Shown: piece by piece, positions 35,052-49,612 of the stretch
Position numbering within the stretch: the first letter of the stretch is position 1
How the letters are laid out: every line of letters begins with the position of its first letter
Notes under the pieces: model-generated
Told to the model about the DNA's origin: nothing
Databases searched by the model: none
What the model saw: only the letters and a program-made list of their open reading frames with translations
Position numbers and translations under genes: made by a program
Source: Callaeas wilsoni
Taxonomy: Eukaryota; Chordata; Aves; Passeriformes; Callaeidae
NCBI GenBank assembly: GCA_013398955.1
Contig: VWPU01018904.1
Coordinates: 62,001-126,000 of the forward strand
Reading direction: 5' to 3'
DNA length: 64,000 nt

Positions 35052-38000
35052 GAGGTGTAATGCTGGAGCAGAGCAGGAGGCAGGCAGATGTGGTGTCTTG
35101 CTGCTTTCGGGTTGCTCTGTGCTTTCTTGCGTTGTAATTATTCTTGCAATTGTGCCTCTCGCCATTTCCACTGTTACAGTAGCTTTGTGTGGCTTTTCCC
35201 CTCACCAAATCAGAGCAATCACCCACCCTTCTCTTTCTGAACTCAAACTAGGTAGAAGACTGCATCAAATTTCAGAACCTTCCCTACCCAGACTGTATCT
35301 CACTGACATTATTTCCTCTCTGCCTTCCCTCCCTGTTGCAAAAGTATTTTGTATCTAGAGTCTGAGTCTTGCTAGGAGGGATGATCCATACCCACGGCCT
35401 CATTTGACTTCCTTTCTGACGGAATCACTGCGGCAGGCACAGCTGTAGCATGGGCTGCTGTGGCTGCCACTGGCCACTCAGCTCCTGCTGTCCTTGCCAG
35501 CCTGCTCGAGTGACACACGCTGCCTTGGATCACTTGACTGCTCTTGGCGTGAATGGATTTTGTTGCACCTACCTGTAAGGCACAGCCCTTTTCAAAGTGG
35601 CAGCTCGAAGCCGTGGCAAAGACAAAATTGGTTGGTGCCAGGATTACTTCCACATGGCATATAAATTCCACATTGTTTTTTGACAATATTTTAAAGGTGT
35701 GAAGACAAAAAAAACCCCCAACAGCTGCTTCTTTGGTTTGGTGCTATGAAGGGTACCAGGGACGTGGACAGAGGCTGTCAACCATCAGCAAGGCTTTTGT
35801 CAAGCTAGAAGTACTGATGAGAAGCTGACTTAAAATCAGGGAACGCTGATCAGCCAAAACTACTTCTCTTTTGATAGCAACCTCCTCTCTTTTGAGCTGA
35901 ATTTTGAGCTTCTCCTAAGATGTACAGTCTTTTTGTTTTTTTCCTCTGTGTAATGAAAACCTTTCAGAAAACTTTTTGGCACTGCAAGCAAAATCTTTTG
36001 TGTAGCAGAGAGGGATTAAGTCTTAGAGAAAACCATTAAACAATTGTTTTAAAGAGATTTGAAGTGTTTGTATTGGACCACTTTTTGGCACCCTCTTTAT
36101 TTCTTTCTAAAGCCAGGAGCATCAGTTACTATGAGTACAATTGTGCAAGGCCACAGGCAGCTGTTAAATCATATGAAAGAAATGAAAACCTCTTTCCTGG
36201 GCCTAATAGTGCTTTAAATTCTGTGATCTGAAAATTTAGGTACTTGTAGGGCTAGCAGTAATAACCAGCAGTCCTGTCAAACTTTGTCATAGCTGGCTTA
36301 AAATGCAAGTGGAAGCATGGTATTACAGCTGTCTGAAGAAGTCTGCTTTGGGGCCTTTCCAAAAGCTGAGGAATAAAAAGAATAAGAAAGCAAATCTTTC
36401 ATGCTTCTATCAAACAGCTTTCTAGCTGTCACTGAAATATTTGCAGCTGCCCATGTAAACCCAACCTGCCATTGGCACCACATTTTGATTCAGTGGGCAG
36501 TGGTTACAATTTTCACTACAGTTATGCATGATTTTTGTTTAGTTTGTAGTTTGTGCTTTGACAGACAGCAAGTGCCCTAATTTAAAGAGCAGAGGTGGCT
36601 TCAGTTTTTAATTTGCACTGCTGATAAATGGCCTCCCCTGCGCTTGACTGGGTAAGTAAATTGAAAGTATCTATGATAATTTTTCTCTTTTTTCTTTTCA
36701 GCTGAAGGTTAGGAACACAGGAATTTCCCTGTGATTTAAAAAAACCTAATCTGCTTCATTGGTTTTCAGCTTAGCTACATAGGGTTGAACTTCAGTCCTG
36801 GAGATCAGAGTGAGTACAAGTATTGTGCTTTAACTCTCAGTCTTGTTTGTTTTAAAACCAAATAAGAAATTTGCAGAATCTTAAGTAATTTTCACTCTGA
36901 TTTTAAGGATTAAAATAATGGTGGTTCCTGGGAATTTTCCTTTCTGTGCTTATAGTTTACTGTGCTTCAAGAATGGCCTAGAATTGACTTGAACTTTAAT
37001 ATCACTCAGCTGAAGTAGGCAAGTAAGTTTTCAATTATTTCCAATAAACTGAGAATGCTGAAAAGAGAGAGGAGAGGATTTGAATAAAATAGTATGGCCT
37101 GCTTTTAACTTAGAAATAACAGTGCTGGTCTGAACGTGTAAGTGAAGGTTAAAGAAAATCCTCAGAAGAGGCCATTGGTTTTCTACTGTGACACAACAGG
37201 GCTCGTTTCCTGAAGCACATCTCTACCAGAAAAGCTTCTCTGGGCTATAAATGCCATCCTCTGCAGCTATGCCATGTGCTGAAGACTTAAGGTGGAGAAG
37301 CTGTTTCAGATGACAAGTTTCACTTTTTTTAAACTTAGATCAGGCATTTGCAGGAAGTTCCTGAACTGAGTTTGGATCACAGCGGAGTTCAAAAGAGAAA
37401 AGTGAGGAGGAAGGCGTTGAGCATGCGGCTGTGCCATCAGCCTCTGGTGCATTCAGGGCCATGCAAGTAGCACAAGTGTTTCTTCTTCGCGCTTCCACTT
37501 TCTTAACTGTGAACATTTAGTGTGTTATCTATGATTTAAGCAGGTTATTTACAGTAACTACATTTCAGAGACCATTACTCGGTATTTTTTACTCTTGTTC
37601 ATGTCGCACAATGCTCATAACCTGTTTGAAATTGAGGGCTTATATGGAAATAATCCAGATTGCAATGGCTGTGTTCTTATTCAGATGGGTTTCTGCTATT
37701 TTTTTATACATCTAGTTCTGTCAAAAAAGAAAGAGAGATTACAGTAATATTATTTGGGGTATTTTATTCCCATGAGCCACCCATAGCACAGCTGACTTCA
37801 CAGTGAAAGCCTGACCGCCAACTACCAAATAAACTTGCATTATTGTTCCTCTATTTAAGCAGCACTTCCAGAGGGCTTTTCCTTCATTTATCTGCATTGT
37901 GCTGATACCAGCAGTTTGCTCCCTGCGAGCCTCCCGAGCTCTGTCAGGCAATGTTTCCATCACACTGCAGATGGTTTTGCATGAGGGGTTTGGCAAGGGA

Positions 38001-41000
38001 GTATGTCAGTGTTGCCACTGAGCAGGAAGGATGTATTAGCCAGCTCTTTTCTCCCTCCTTGCCCTATCTCCTGTCTTTTCTTACAAGGAAGAAAACATTA
38101 CACAATGTGAAGGTAAAGTGTAAACAAAATTGCTGTCTTGGGGCTTTGAAGGATGGGTAGGTAGGCTCCTGAGGGATGTGGTCCCCACAACACATCCATC
38201 TTTTCCCAGCTAAACCCAACTTTGCAGACTGCTGCGATACAGCACGAGCTCCCAAGATTGCACCTGGCTTTACTACTGATGTTCACATAATTTGCAAGTT
38301 GCTTCAGGTGGCTGCCTGGGCTTGCAGCTGAAACAGCCTTATCTGTTTATTGTAGCACTCTCGAGGCACTTTGTAAATCTGCTTTGGTTGTTGCTGGAGG
38401 CCTTTTTGGAGAACAGGAGTTCTGTCCTCATCCTGTCTTGGCATCCTCCTGCCCTGAAACTGAGGGCGGCTGTTATCTCCCAATGCACACTCCTGAGTGG
38501 CAAGCTGATGGGATGATTGCTGTCTGAAGTCCTTGGTGTCCCCAGAAGATGTAGGCTTGCACTGCAGAAAGTGGAGGTGGGACCTAGAACCAAAAATTTT
38601 GGTAGAGCTTTCTATGAACATTTGCCTGTATCTCATATATCCTTAAAAAGCCAACTGCTCTGATACTAGCTTTCAGAATCACAGCCACCCTCTTCTTGAC
38701 ATTAAAACACCTTTTTTACCAGAAATCTGTTATATTGTAGATCCGCTCTAAATTTAGATCTGTCCTAAACACACTTTAGCCTAATATCCATTATCAGTGG
38801 CTGCTTCATTATTTAATACAGTTCTCATGTTATGAAACTTGTCTTAGTTTGTGTTTGCTTGGGCTTTTTCCTTTTTTTTTTTTTTTTGGTGCTTCCTTAT
38901 ATTTTAACCAAATGAAGTGTTCATTCTAGAAGGAAAGTATTTGGAGGGTGAAGCTTTAGATGTAATTTTGTATTGTCATAACCAGATTTTCAGGGTTTAT
39001 ATATTTAAACAGTTGGAATTTTTCTTCCATGCTGCAGTAATGAGAAAGTATTCCCATCCTTTGTCCTGTAAAGCTAAGGTACTGTTTTCCTGAGCACTGG
39101 TACAAATATTCGCTTCTTCATCAGTATTGATGGTGGTTCAATCATCAGCATCAAGTTTCCTTTCTCTTATTACAGGACAGACTCTTCACAACAAACCCTG
39201 AATTCCTGACAAATTTTCAGAGCTTGGAACTTCTTTTTCCATGTAATCCTGTTCTTTTTGGCAACTGACTTGTAACTGTGTAATGGTGTCCAGTTGAAAG
39301 TTAATAATCTCATTGGCTTTTCAGAGTGCTTTGCAGCAGGCTATGGACAGATTGTCAGTTCCTCTTAGCTAGCAGTGCTTGAGATGATCATTTCTGTCCA
39401 CTGTGTGTTTGCCAAAAATGAAGCAATCCATCTCATGCCTTTTTTTTTTTTTTTCTCCCCCTCTATGTAGTAATATTGTCTTGACCTGTGGAGCTTAGCA
39501 CAGCTTGCTTGACTGGTTTTAAGCTCAGCATGGCTTCCTGCTGCAGGATTTTGGAGACAGACAGTTCTGACTGTAGCATCAGAGTCTGAGTTCCAGGTCA
39601 TGTGCAACCTTCAGGAATTGAATTGGTTTATCCGGGGATAAGTACAGGCCTCTTAGTGGTTTCCTTAGGGCTGCCGCTTTGGGCTCCCACTGCAGTCTGA
39701 TTCCTTTGCAGACACTGACAGTGTCAGAGACGCTGGTCAAGATCATCCCTGGATCTGTCGCAAACTCAAAACTGCATTGTACTTCTCATCTCACCCCAGA
39801 CCCTCCTTGTTGCCTTCCTCTGCCTGACTCATCTGGCAGTTGCTAAGTACATCACTTTGCCAAATGACCGAGGTCCTCTTCATTGCTGCTAGCAAGTTTT
39901 CACCTCGTTTGCTGCTTAAGTATTTCCATTCCAGTGGGTCTCTGCGTACTCAATACCATAACATTCAACTCCTTCAGTCTTCCAGGTGTGTGTAAACCCA
40001 AACTATTATTTCCATCAGTTCTTCTTAGGGCCTGATATTTGAGAACTGCACAGGGCAGAAAGTGCTTGGATGCACAGTTTGGTGTCCGGCGATCTGGTCC
40101 CAGGGCACACAAGTGGCTGGAAATGCATTTCTGCCTGATGGACCTCTCCCTTGCTCAAATCAGGCCTCTAGCAGCCAAACCACCTGCTTGAGGACTCATC
40201 CCCGCCTTACCGCCACTGTATGTGCACGGATTCAGCTGCTGCACTTTGAGAGGAATATGGTGGGAATGGAATTTATTTTGCAAGCACCAAAACCATTTTT
40301 GTGTGCAATAAAGTGTAACAAGTGGTTACAGTGGAAAATAGCTGGAGAACCCTTTTTTGGTATAAGCTTCTATATGCATATTAATTATGCCTACATGCAT
40401 GTAAAAATAGTGAATATATATAAATATGTGTCTCTATGGTATTTTTGGTGGTGTGTTTTACAGAGGGATTACGGTCTGTGGATGATACTTTACAGTTAGA
40501 AAATGACAATTAAGTCACTGTCCATATTTATTGATGAGAGTTGTATGCTGGTAGGTGACTTTTTTAAAGGGTATTAATAAATGGCCAGCAGAGTGAGGCA
40601 CATCCAAACAGGCAAACTGCTGTGTATGAGCGTGTTTAGGTGCAGTCTTTGTTAGTGTACTTGTATATGTTGGTGTCATTAAATGGGCACCTTTGTGTTC
40701 AGTTGCTGTTGCACACATATGCACAGAAGCAGATTGAGTATAATCTCTTTGCCATTTACTTTGCTAATTGGCTGTTAATCAACGCTCTCTGTGTATTTGG
40801 TTCATCTGTGGAGTTTAGCAGTGACATTTTCTGTGTTTGGCAAAGCAAGGTGCATTGTTTTGAAGAGCCAGCTGTCCTCTGTGGCTTGCTGGCCCAGCTG
40901 TGACCCACACTGGGTGCTGCAGGGTCCAGCTGGGCACCAAGGCAGCAGCCAGGACAGGCAGAAGACGGCCTCTGCTTGGGGGCTGGGATCTTTTGCCCAC

Positions 41001-42585
41001 AAGCCTCTGTCTTTCAGCAGCTGAAACTCACCCATCACAGACCTTTTTCTCTAGGAGTGTATTTATCCACCAAACTTGATAGGAATTTTTTAACTGTCCA
41101 GGCAGATCGGAGGTTTTTTCAAGAAGATAAGAGATTTATAAATTTTGGGTTATCATAACTGAGGAATACAAGGCAGGAACTTCATTTCTCAAAGTTTGGG
41201 TTAGGACAGTGTGATATCAGTGGAGAGCTGTGAAAGATCATCACTCTTTGGAAAGTAAAATGCTCCTGTATTTTGCATAGAGACATTGAGGGAAAAAAAG
41301 AGGAAGGAACTTCTTGGGCTCTCTGGTGACTAGCAACAATAAAGGACTCTCTAGAGGAACAGACTTATTTGCACTGTTGAAGCCCCGTTTATGTGTCCTG
41401 AGCTTCACATCAGGTTGTGTGCAACTTGCAGTAAAGGAATTTCCTTACCAAGGGATAAATATGGTCTCTTGGCAATCTCTCTAGGTAGTCCCTGTCAGTA
41501 AAGGCTTCAAGGCACCTCCATGCTCCATTACCCGTCTTTCTGCCTTGCTCTCCTTCTCCACGCTTTGGCATTTGCAGCTGCTACCATGGAACTGATTTGC
41601 TGGTGGGATACAAGGAGTCAGGAAGTGGGAGCACCCTGAAGTGAAGGCAGAAGGATGGCAAACAGGCTTAATATTTTGCTTATCTTGGACCTCAGAAAGC
41701 TTTTTGTTTTCTCTGTTTCTGTGGAAAAAATGGGGAGTCAGGAATGGTATTACAACTTTCTCTGGATTATAAAAGGTTCTTAAAAATCAGAAAAGCAAAA
41801 TCCTGGCTTAAATCAGGTTTGTTTTGATATTAGTTTCTTAGTGTTTGTTCTCTTTTTCTACATGTTTATAATCAGATGTTTACTGGTTCGAACTGAAATC
41901 ACACCTTCCCTTTGCTGCCCTTCTTGACTGATTACATCAGTATCACAGCCTCAGAAGGCACGCTGTCTCCTGGAGGTAGGCACTGGACCTGAATGGTGCT
42001 GCCCTCCTTTTTGTGCCCTGAAGTCCTGGAGCTGCAATTCCTTCTGGTTACACGCCAGAGGCAAGTGCATATGTCATCCACCACAGTGCTCTGGTTGGGG
42101 TGCTGTTGCCAGGACTCAGCAGAAAAACTTCCAGCTGAAGGAGCAGTTACTGAAACCTATTGGGGACGAAATTAAAATGAGAAAATCACCTGGTGTCTTC
42201 AAGACTGTGTGATTGCAGTGATGTGTAAAGAGGAAAGATCCTTAATTAAAAGCTTTCAGAAGTCTTAATGAAATCAGGTGTCTAATCCTGGAGGTAGAGC
42301 TGCTTTTGACTAGATAAGGCATATTGGCCTCACATGAAGAGAAGGAACTCAGTTGAAAATCAGCTCTGGTTTCACATTGAATGAACGTCTCCAGAGATGG
42401 AAAGTGGTTTTAACAATAACAACACTCAAAAATAGCCATAGTTTTTTGAAAATGCAGTTGTATTATTAAAGCATAGTTTGGATTATATTGTCTCTATGAA
42501 TGCAAGGTCCAGATGTAGGAGTCAAAACCTGTCAGCAGGTGAAGCAGGTGGTTGTCTCAAATGCACATTGTCTGCTTCGTGCAGG

Positions 42586-42602
42586 AATGGATGGATGGAT
42601 GG
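42586..42602. repeat. (GGAT)n microsatellite, about four units
   Basis: Consecutive ATGG units occur in intergenic sequence. The tract is short. Confidence 0.85.
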
Positions 42603-45600
42603 CTGTGCTCATCAGTGCACATTTCTGTTTAGCTGTTGTGCAGCCCCCACATTTTCTCTCCTTTCCTCCTCCCCAAACAACCTCTATGAATCTAATTTTT
42701 GTTCTTTGAATGTCAGCAACAATAAGTTATAGCTGGAAAAACAAAAAAAAAGTAATTTCTTTGTTCATTTTACTTGATGTTCTGCTCTCTCAGGCCTTAA
42801 TCTGCAGTTTACAATTTCTTCACCCTGCCTGGGTGTTCCTTCACTTTGCTGGAAGTGCATGTTCATGTAACCTGCCAAGTATTAGCACAAGTCCTTCAGA
42901 GGATAAGAGGCATGAAAAGGGGAAAGGAAGCTTAGCAAACTGGGAAAAGTACCTGCAGGAACAAAAAAAAAAGGCAGACATATGAGGAGCAGGTATAGTG
43001 CCATACTTTTAGTTCAGTTTTATTTAAACCAGCTAGAATTTAAGTTCATTTCTTCTGAACCAGTAATGTGCAGCACACCGGAAGTAACATAATATCCATG
43101 TATCACACAGATATCTGCAACAGCCAGCATTGCACTCATGTTTATAGATAAAATTGACAGTTGTCATATATAGGTGGAATTAGTCCAGAGTGGACTTTTT
43201 TTTGTTGTTGAAGTAGTTCAGAACTTAGTTCGAAGTAATTCCATTTCTCCAGAAGTTGTGGGTGGTGGCAGAGCACAGGAGATCACAGAGCAGCAGTGAC
43301 ACACTGTCCGTCCTTCATGTCTGTATTCTACTGAGTAGCTGTTGTTAAAAACAAACCAAAACAAAAAAGCTTCAGGTGATCAGGAGTAGTGTTGACTGGT
43401 GTGTGTGTCCAAGTCTCTTGTTTCCTGCCTTCATCTATTTGCGGATCAGAGGAACAGCCTCCCTCTTTCTCCATTTATATCTCTATCTTGTAAGTGGTGT
43501 CTAATGGGGACGCTTCATCTGTGGAAACATAGGTATCAGGAAGAGATAATACCCTGAGCTCATGTATGCATTAAGAGGGTGTCTTACACCTAACTACTCT
43601 GGTGTGGTGTGATGGAGAGACAGAAAGTTTCACAAAGTTTGAAGTTTGCTCATCTTCATAGTAGAAGAAGGAGATGAGCTCCAGAGCTTCAGCTGGGCAC
43701 CTCCGGGGGCATGAAAGGCATAAGGGATCTTTTCCCTGATAAAGAAAGGAGCAAAGGTTAGCTCACCAGACATGAGCTCATATTTTTGTAGATGAAGTGG
43801 AGAGAAATAACCAAAAAATCTGGGAGGAGCTGGTATTACAACAGAGGCTTCTAAAAGTAGTTGTTAATCAGAGCTAATCTGTTTAAGGAAGTAAAATGAT
43901 GAAAATACCCTTGGCTTGTGGATGGAAAATGTCTGTTACCACAGATGTAACCCTCTTTTTTAATTTAGCAATTCACACATTTTCACCCCCACCCCTCACC
44001 GCCAACAAAATCTGTGGATCAAAGGAGTAAAAAGTTGGGGCTCAGCCTCACTGCTGCTGAGGCTTTGAAATAGCGAGTGAGCTGTCAGGATGTTGCAGTG
44101 CACAACCACATCAAAAAGCTGTGATGATATCAACAGATCCTTTCTATCTAGGTTTCTAGGTAAGTATTTTCCAGGGTTTATCTAGGATGGCACTGGGCAC
44201 CAGCCTGTTTTGACCTGTTCCTTCATTCATCTCCTAAGAAATTCCTCAGAAAGTATCTTGGCTGCTGAATACAGGAGAGTTTGTGTGATGTGAACCTTAA
44301 AGGGGAATGACGATATTGCTCCCGCATAAATGCATCATTGTGGTAAGGAGGTGCAGTGGGTTTTAGGTAATCATTAACTTATGAAAAAAAGTTATTGTTG
44401 GAATGAAACAAACAAACTTGGTGGGGGTTTGTTGATCTGTGGGGTTCTTTTGCTGTTTTTTGTCTCCTCCTCTCACCTCCCCCAAGCTCCCCAAAGTCAC
44501 AAGTTCATATGGAGAAAAAGGTGTCCGTGCCTTGGTGAAAAGTTAGTGCTTGTGCAACAAAGTATCAGTACAATTTTATGTGTAGGCAGTACCTGTGATT
44601 TCTGTTTCAGATGGCTGAGGCGTAACTGTTGCCATCTCTGACCCTCTAAACTGAAGTTAATCTCTAGGAATCTAAACACACCTGAAGGTGCGAGACATTA
44701 ACTGGGACACACCATTCAATTTAACAGAATCACAGGAGTGATTACTTGTGTTGCAATGATTAACAGGCTTTGTAAATGGATTATGTGTGTAATTTTAGCT
44801 CTGACTCTCAAGGTTTAATGCTCATGTGCTTTCTTGCCAGCCTTCCCTCAAAACTCCTTTCTGATATATGTTGGTAGCAAATTGTAGGTTGGCATACATA
44901 AATTACCCCTAGAAAATTTCTGCAACCCTCCCAGTCTCTGGGATAGCAAAACCATAGCCAGCAGTTTCCAGTTCACCTATCTGAATTACAGAAGACCGAG
45001 TTGCCTACCAGGTGTGTGAGACTGAGACACCTTAGTGAGCAGAGTGTAAAGTAGCATGATCCGTAGGTATGGAGTTACCAAGAAGCTCTCGAAGGTTTTA
45101 CCAGTAGTTTTAGTGTCTTCTCACTACCAGACATCCCTTTTCCCATCAGTAACCTGGGACTTCTGCCTTCCAGTACTTGCAAGGGTCAATGTTTCTCTCA
45201 TGTGCTATCTTTGACATTATCAGCTGACATACAGGGCATGGTTTAAGTTCTTTACTGTGACTAAAATTACCCTTCCAACTGAGAACTGCCGTAGAGGAGA
45301 GATTAAAAAAAATTTCAAATATCCCCTTCCTTCGGTTTTGCTCATTCTCTATTACAGACTCAATGTAAACCAGATGAACGAGTTACCACGTGGTTTTGGC
45401 ATTTTGCTGGAAGAGTTGAATATGCAGGGTTTTTATTGTAGTCTGGATTTCCTGCTGTTTAAAATTATGTGACATAAAGACAGGGAGCTTAGAAAATATT
45501 TTGCAGACACTTATAAGAGGGAACATTGCTCTAGAGAGTGTCTCTATCCTGCTCTCCCAAAGAGTTCTCTAAATCAAGAAAACAAAAAGCTCAGTTAAAC

Positions 45601-46249
45601 CTTGATACGGCCCAAGGAATTGAATCCCAGTTTGTTGATGGCTTTTTCCCAAATTATGTGTTGTTTTGCTTGTCTCTGTCCTGAAATGTAAAGATCAAGA
45701 TGCTATATCTTATGGATGTTGACAGAAATAAGTGTGGCTCCACATTATTCAATTAGGATGAAGTGCACTGTGGAGTATTAACAGCATACTCCTTGTATTT
45801 TGGCAAGCAGCATGTGGTAAGCTTTGCATTCAGATTTTTCTTAAGATCTGATGAGTTCTACTCTGTGCCATGTATGATGGATCTGGATTATCCAGTCATA
45901 ATTGTAGAAGTTCTCTGAAGACTTTTAGGCCTGAGAGTAAACCTTCTTACCAAGTAGATTTTAATCCATCACAGCCTTTTAGCTGTGTTACCAACAGGCC
46001 CCATTCATGATATACAGGAGCTTATGCCGGTTCTGTGGCATAGTGGCCTCATTTGAAGATGACTGCAAAACTCATAGATTTTAATGGCAACAGAAGGGGC
46101 TGTTTAAGGAGATTATGTCAGCCCTTTCTCTGGTGTTGGTCCGTGCTCTTCATAGTTCTCCATTATCCAAAATCTCCATAGTAAAAGTTATGCAGAACAC
46201 AGCTTTGCCCAGTCCTTTCAGATATCATTTATATATTGTCTGTGAATTT

Positions 46250-46960
46250 AATTACTTTTTTAGCTGGCTGATATTATCGACATCCACAATCTCCTGTGGG
46301 AGCAAGTCACAGAAGCTCACTACTTTATGTGTAAGGAATAATCTGTCAGCTTTTTAAAGCTGGTTTTGAAACAGTTTCCTTGAGTGTCGTCTAGCTCCTG
46401 TAGTATGGGACTTGGTGAACAACAGTTTGGCAGTCAGCATAGCCACCAGCTGTCAAATTATGCCAGGATATTGATATTGTACTGTATGATATCCCCCAGA
46501 TTTTCCCTCTGCGAGTTGAAAAGTCCCAGTCTCTTATAATCCCTATTTTTTGAGCAATTGCACTGTCCCCTTAATCTCTTTAGTTACTCTTCTTTGTACT
46601 TTCTTTAATTTCACTATGTCCTTCTTGAGATGCAGAGACCCAGGCCACACACCATTTTCAGGATATAGGCTGACAACTTCTTATGTAGTGGTAAATTATT
46701 CTTTTCTGTCTTGTTCTTGTTACCCTGCCTGATGATGCTCAACATGTTATTTTCCTTTTTTCTGATCCTGTATGCTGAGTTGGAACATGAGAGCTGTCAA
46801 AGGTCATGCCACTTTTCTCCATTGTAGCTGCCTTTTCTAAACTTCACATTGTGTAGGCACAAATAGGTTCTTCTTTAGGTGTATTTCCTTGCCTTCCTTG
46901 ACACCAAATCTGACCTGCTATCTTTCTGCCTGCTCAGCTCTCATGAGTTGATAAAGTTCA
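46250..46960 (-). mobile_element. Old CR1/L3-type LINE remnant, antisense
   Basis: Read on the plus strand, a series of blocks appears in the order I know from the reverse complement of ancient CR1/L3-like 3' regions of reptiles and birds. They are: a CCACAATCTCCTGTGGGAGC block, then TTACTCTTCTTTGTACTTTC, then ATGTCCTTCTTGAGATGCAG followed by AGGCCACACACC, then a CTGATGATGCTCAACATGTT block, and near the right end ACCAAATCTGACCTGCTATC. Divergence and gaps are heavy, so the insertion is old, probably older than the modern bird radiation. The limits are approximate. The assignment comes from pattern memory and is not a search result. Confidence 0.6.
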
Positions 46961-49188
46961 GAATGGCATGTAGACCAGAGTCTGTAAACAGGAGAAACTG
47001 CTGATGAAGTGCGTAGATAAAGGAATTGCAAAATGTTAGTACTGAATGTTGACAAACATGCCAATTGTGTCTGTGCATCAGCTGTGCTTGAGAAACACTG
47101 ATGGCTGGGTGCCACACCTGGGTTTGTCACAGAGGTCAAGCATAAACAACCCTGTCCAGTAGATAGGGAGACCTGGGATCCAGAGCCAAGACGTACAAGA
47201 GGTCCCAAGCCACATCTTGCTGCCAGCCCTAAGATTAACTGGCTTCATAATGTACCTTCTGGAAATTAAAATGATTTTTAAAATAATTGACCTAAATGCA
47301 CTTGCAGTAAATCTGCAAATCTATCTGCTTCTTAAACTTGGGCTGTTATGGCTGCACCATTAATTTCAGAGCTAGCAGTAAACTAATGAGGTAAATTACC
47401 CAGTTGGTCTCATGTGACTGCAGGGACCACCCTGACACAGCAGACAGCTTTCTTACTTTCCCTAGTGTCTATACAACAGCAGAGCTGAAAATCTGGCTTC
47501 AGTACCTCTGCATTGCACACAGCCTGCAGTGTGATGCTGTGTGTATTAATGCGTCCTCAGAAAGCTGGTTGTGATTGGGATAAATCAAACAAAATCTAGC
47601 TATTGCAAATATGTTAGAAAACATTTACTGTTTAAAGAAAAATGCTTGGTTGATATTGTAGACCAATATTGGGGGATTTTGGAGATGTACGTGCTGTCTC
47701 TACACATTCTAATGCCAGGTGCCATAAGGTGCTAGTGTATGAGATTTCCTTTAAATAGTGTCTTAATCAGGTGACTAGGCAAGACTTGTGAAATGTAAAG
47801 AAGAATCAAGCTTTTGTTTGCAGTTGCTGTAATGCTGAGAATCAGAGGCTTGGCTGTGGGTAGAAGAACATACAGACACCAGACTGAGATTTGCATTGCC
47901 AAAACCTAAAACCAGTACTACAGCACACAAAGAGCTCATTTTTTTTAAAGGTGTGTTGAAATCCCCGGTTGCAAACTCCCTTTCTAAATGAAGCATTAGA
48001 GGGTAACCTAGGAACCGCAAGGCAGTGAGTCTGACTCCCAGCAGCAGCAAGATGATAGAGCTGATAGTAAGGCACACGAGCATTGGACAGGTAGATACAA
48101 ACACAGCCTGTGGTAATCAGCACAGCTATTTTAAAGGGCAACCCCACCAGTGCAGTCTCCTGTGTCCTGTTGTAACCTCCTAGTGATGATGTCGATAAGT
48201 AGGGCCCAGGAGAAGGTTGTATGTGCATTTTCAAACAGCATTAGGCAAGGGTTCACACCAAAGGTTAGTAAAAAACTAAGTTGCTGTGGGACTGGAGGAA
48301 AGACTTGGTAATTTTTTTTAAGAGACAGCTGTTTAGAGGATGAGATACTCTCCATTCAAATTTCAGATGCTTTGAAAATGAAGTAGAGTCTAGTCCAAGG
48401 CCACAATGAAAATTCACATTTTAGCTTCCCTGTGAGACAAAATGCTTAATGAATGTTGTGTGGGACAGGCTTTTGGGTGAACAACCACTGTGTGCAATGT
48501 CATCAATGGTGAGTCTGTGGCCTGTTCATTCCAGGACTTTTAGGGCATATGTACTCAGAAGGAAATTGATGGCCCATGGACATGCAGAAGCCAAGCACAT
48601 AAAATGAATGGGTTTAGGCTGTTGGCCCCTCACAGCTGATGCTGATCATGCCACCCAGCCCATCTGTGAAACAGAGGGATGAGACACTGCGACTGAGCTA
48701 TCAGTTAAAAAGATGTAAGGAGAACACACTTTCCTATCTTTTATTTCTCCTTCCACTATATCCTAAAAGAAACCCCTTCCTGGCCATTATTCAGACTCTC
48801 ATCCCTCCAAATAGCCTTAATAAAAATATTTCTGAGGTAGGAAAAGGTGTGTATGAAACTTCAGCCCTCAGGAAAGATGTTACGTGCAAGCGGAAATTAC
48901 TTTTTGCATTGGAAATGTTTGTTCAGCCTTAATGGTATTCACCAATCCCACGAAACAAAGCAGGGAGAAAGAGCAAAGCTGAGTGAATCCAATGCAAGTT
49001 TTGCCTATAGGGTTTTTTCCCCTCTCTTTTATTCAGAGTTGAATTTGATCCAGTTTCTTTTATTTGCTGTAGAATAACAATGATCCTCTGCTCCCCCAAC
49101 AGTAAACATTGCAGCCTGTGAACATCAGGGTTCAGCAAGCAAACTTTGAAAAATCCCTTTTCAGGGTAAATGTCAAGCTGTTGTTCAA

Positions 49189-49612
49189 TTAATTATTTTT
49201 AAAAGTGAATTCACATGCAGCAGTGACCTTTAGCTGTGTTCCACACACACTGCTGCTTTTTATGATCTCATTTGGTGTTTCATGTCTTGGGCTAATATGG
49301 GGGACTGATGGTCTGCACAGCAGCAGAAGAGATGCCTGCAGTGCTGGGGTGGGGGGAGAGATGCTTCCTTCACCCTGCTGGTTTGGGGGATGGGGAAGGA
49401 GATCAGCGAGACCCCCAAACTTCAGAGGAAAATCTACTCTGAATCTACGCTCCCTCTCCACCTGAGACATGCTGGGACCACCTCGGTCTTGGTCAGAGTC
49501 ACCTGGGCTTGAGGACAGGGTGAAGAGATTGATCCCACCTGGTATCTTGCCCCCCTTCTCACTGGTGGTATCTTCTGACACCAGCAAACGATTCACAGCT
49601 GGGGCTTGTATG
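49189..49612 (-). other. Candidate minus-strand exon 3 of an unidentified gene (terminal, with stop)
   Basis: On the minus strand an acceptor-like TTTTTTGTCTCTTTCAG ends at 49613. From 49612 the frame is open for 141 codons to TAA at 49189. The segment includes the stretch EDTTSEKGGKIPGG and is rich in Ser, Pro, Gly and acidic residues, as in a disordered tail. Its first base completes the codon left open by the candidate exon at 51765-51675. No family is recognised, and no canonical AATAAA lies close downstream, which is a weakness. It may be a chance frame. Confidence 0.2.

Larger units (their letters stand above)
27045..46249. other. Intergenic desert
   Basis: About 19 kb with no recognisable gene. 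Open frames on both strands (the largest are 30536-30913 minus, 30662-31030 plus, 31763-32080 minus, 31895-32137 plus and 40062-40499 plus) match no known protein. They mostly overlap one another on opposite strands, as random frames do. It contains a 20-bp palindrome at 34610-34629, a 10-bp-arm hairpin at 35028-35051, T runs near 38871 and 39439, and a GGAT microsatellite at 42586-42602. Regulatory elements could be present but cannot be seen without alignment. Confidence 0.6.

Noticed and set aside
47775..48355. Overlapping minus-strand frames with membrane-like segments
   Set aside because: Three frames are partly open with none favoured, and no acceptor/donor pair links them to other segments.
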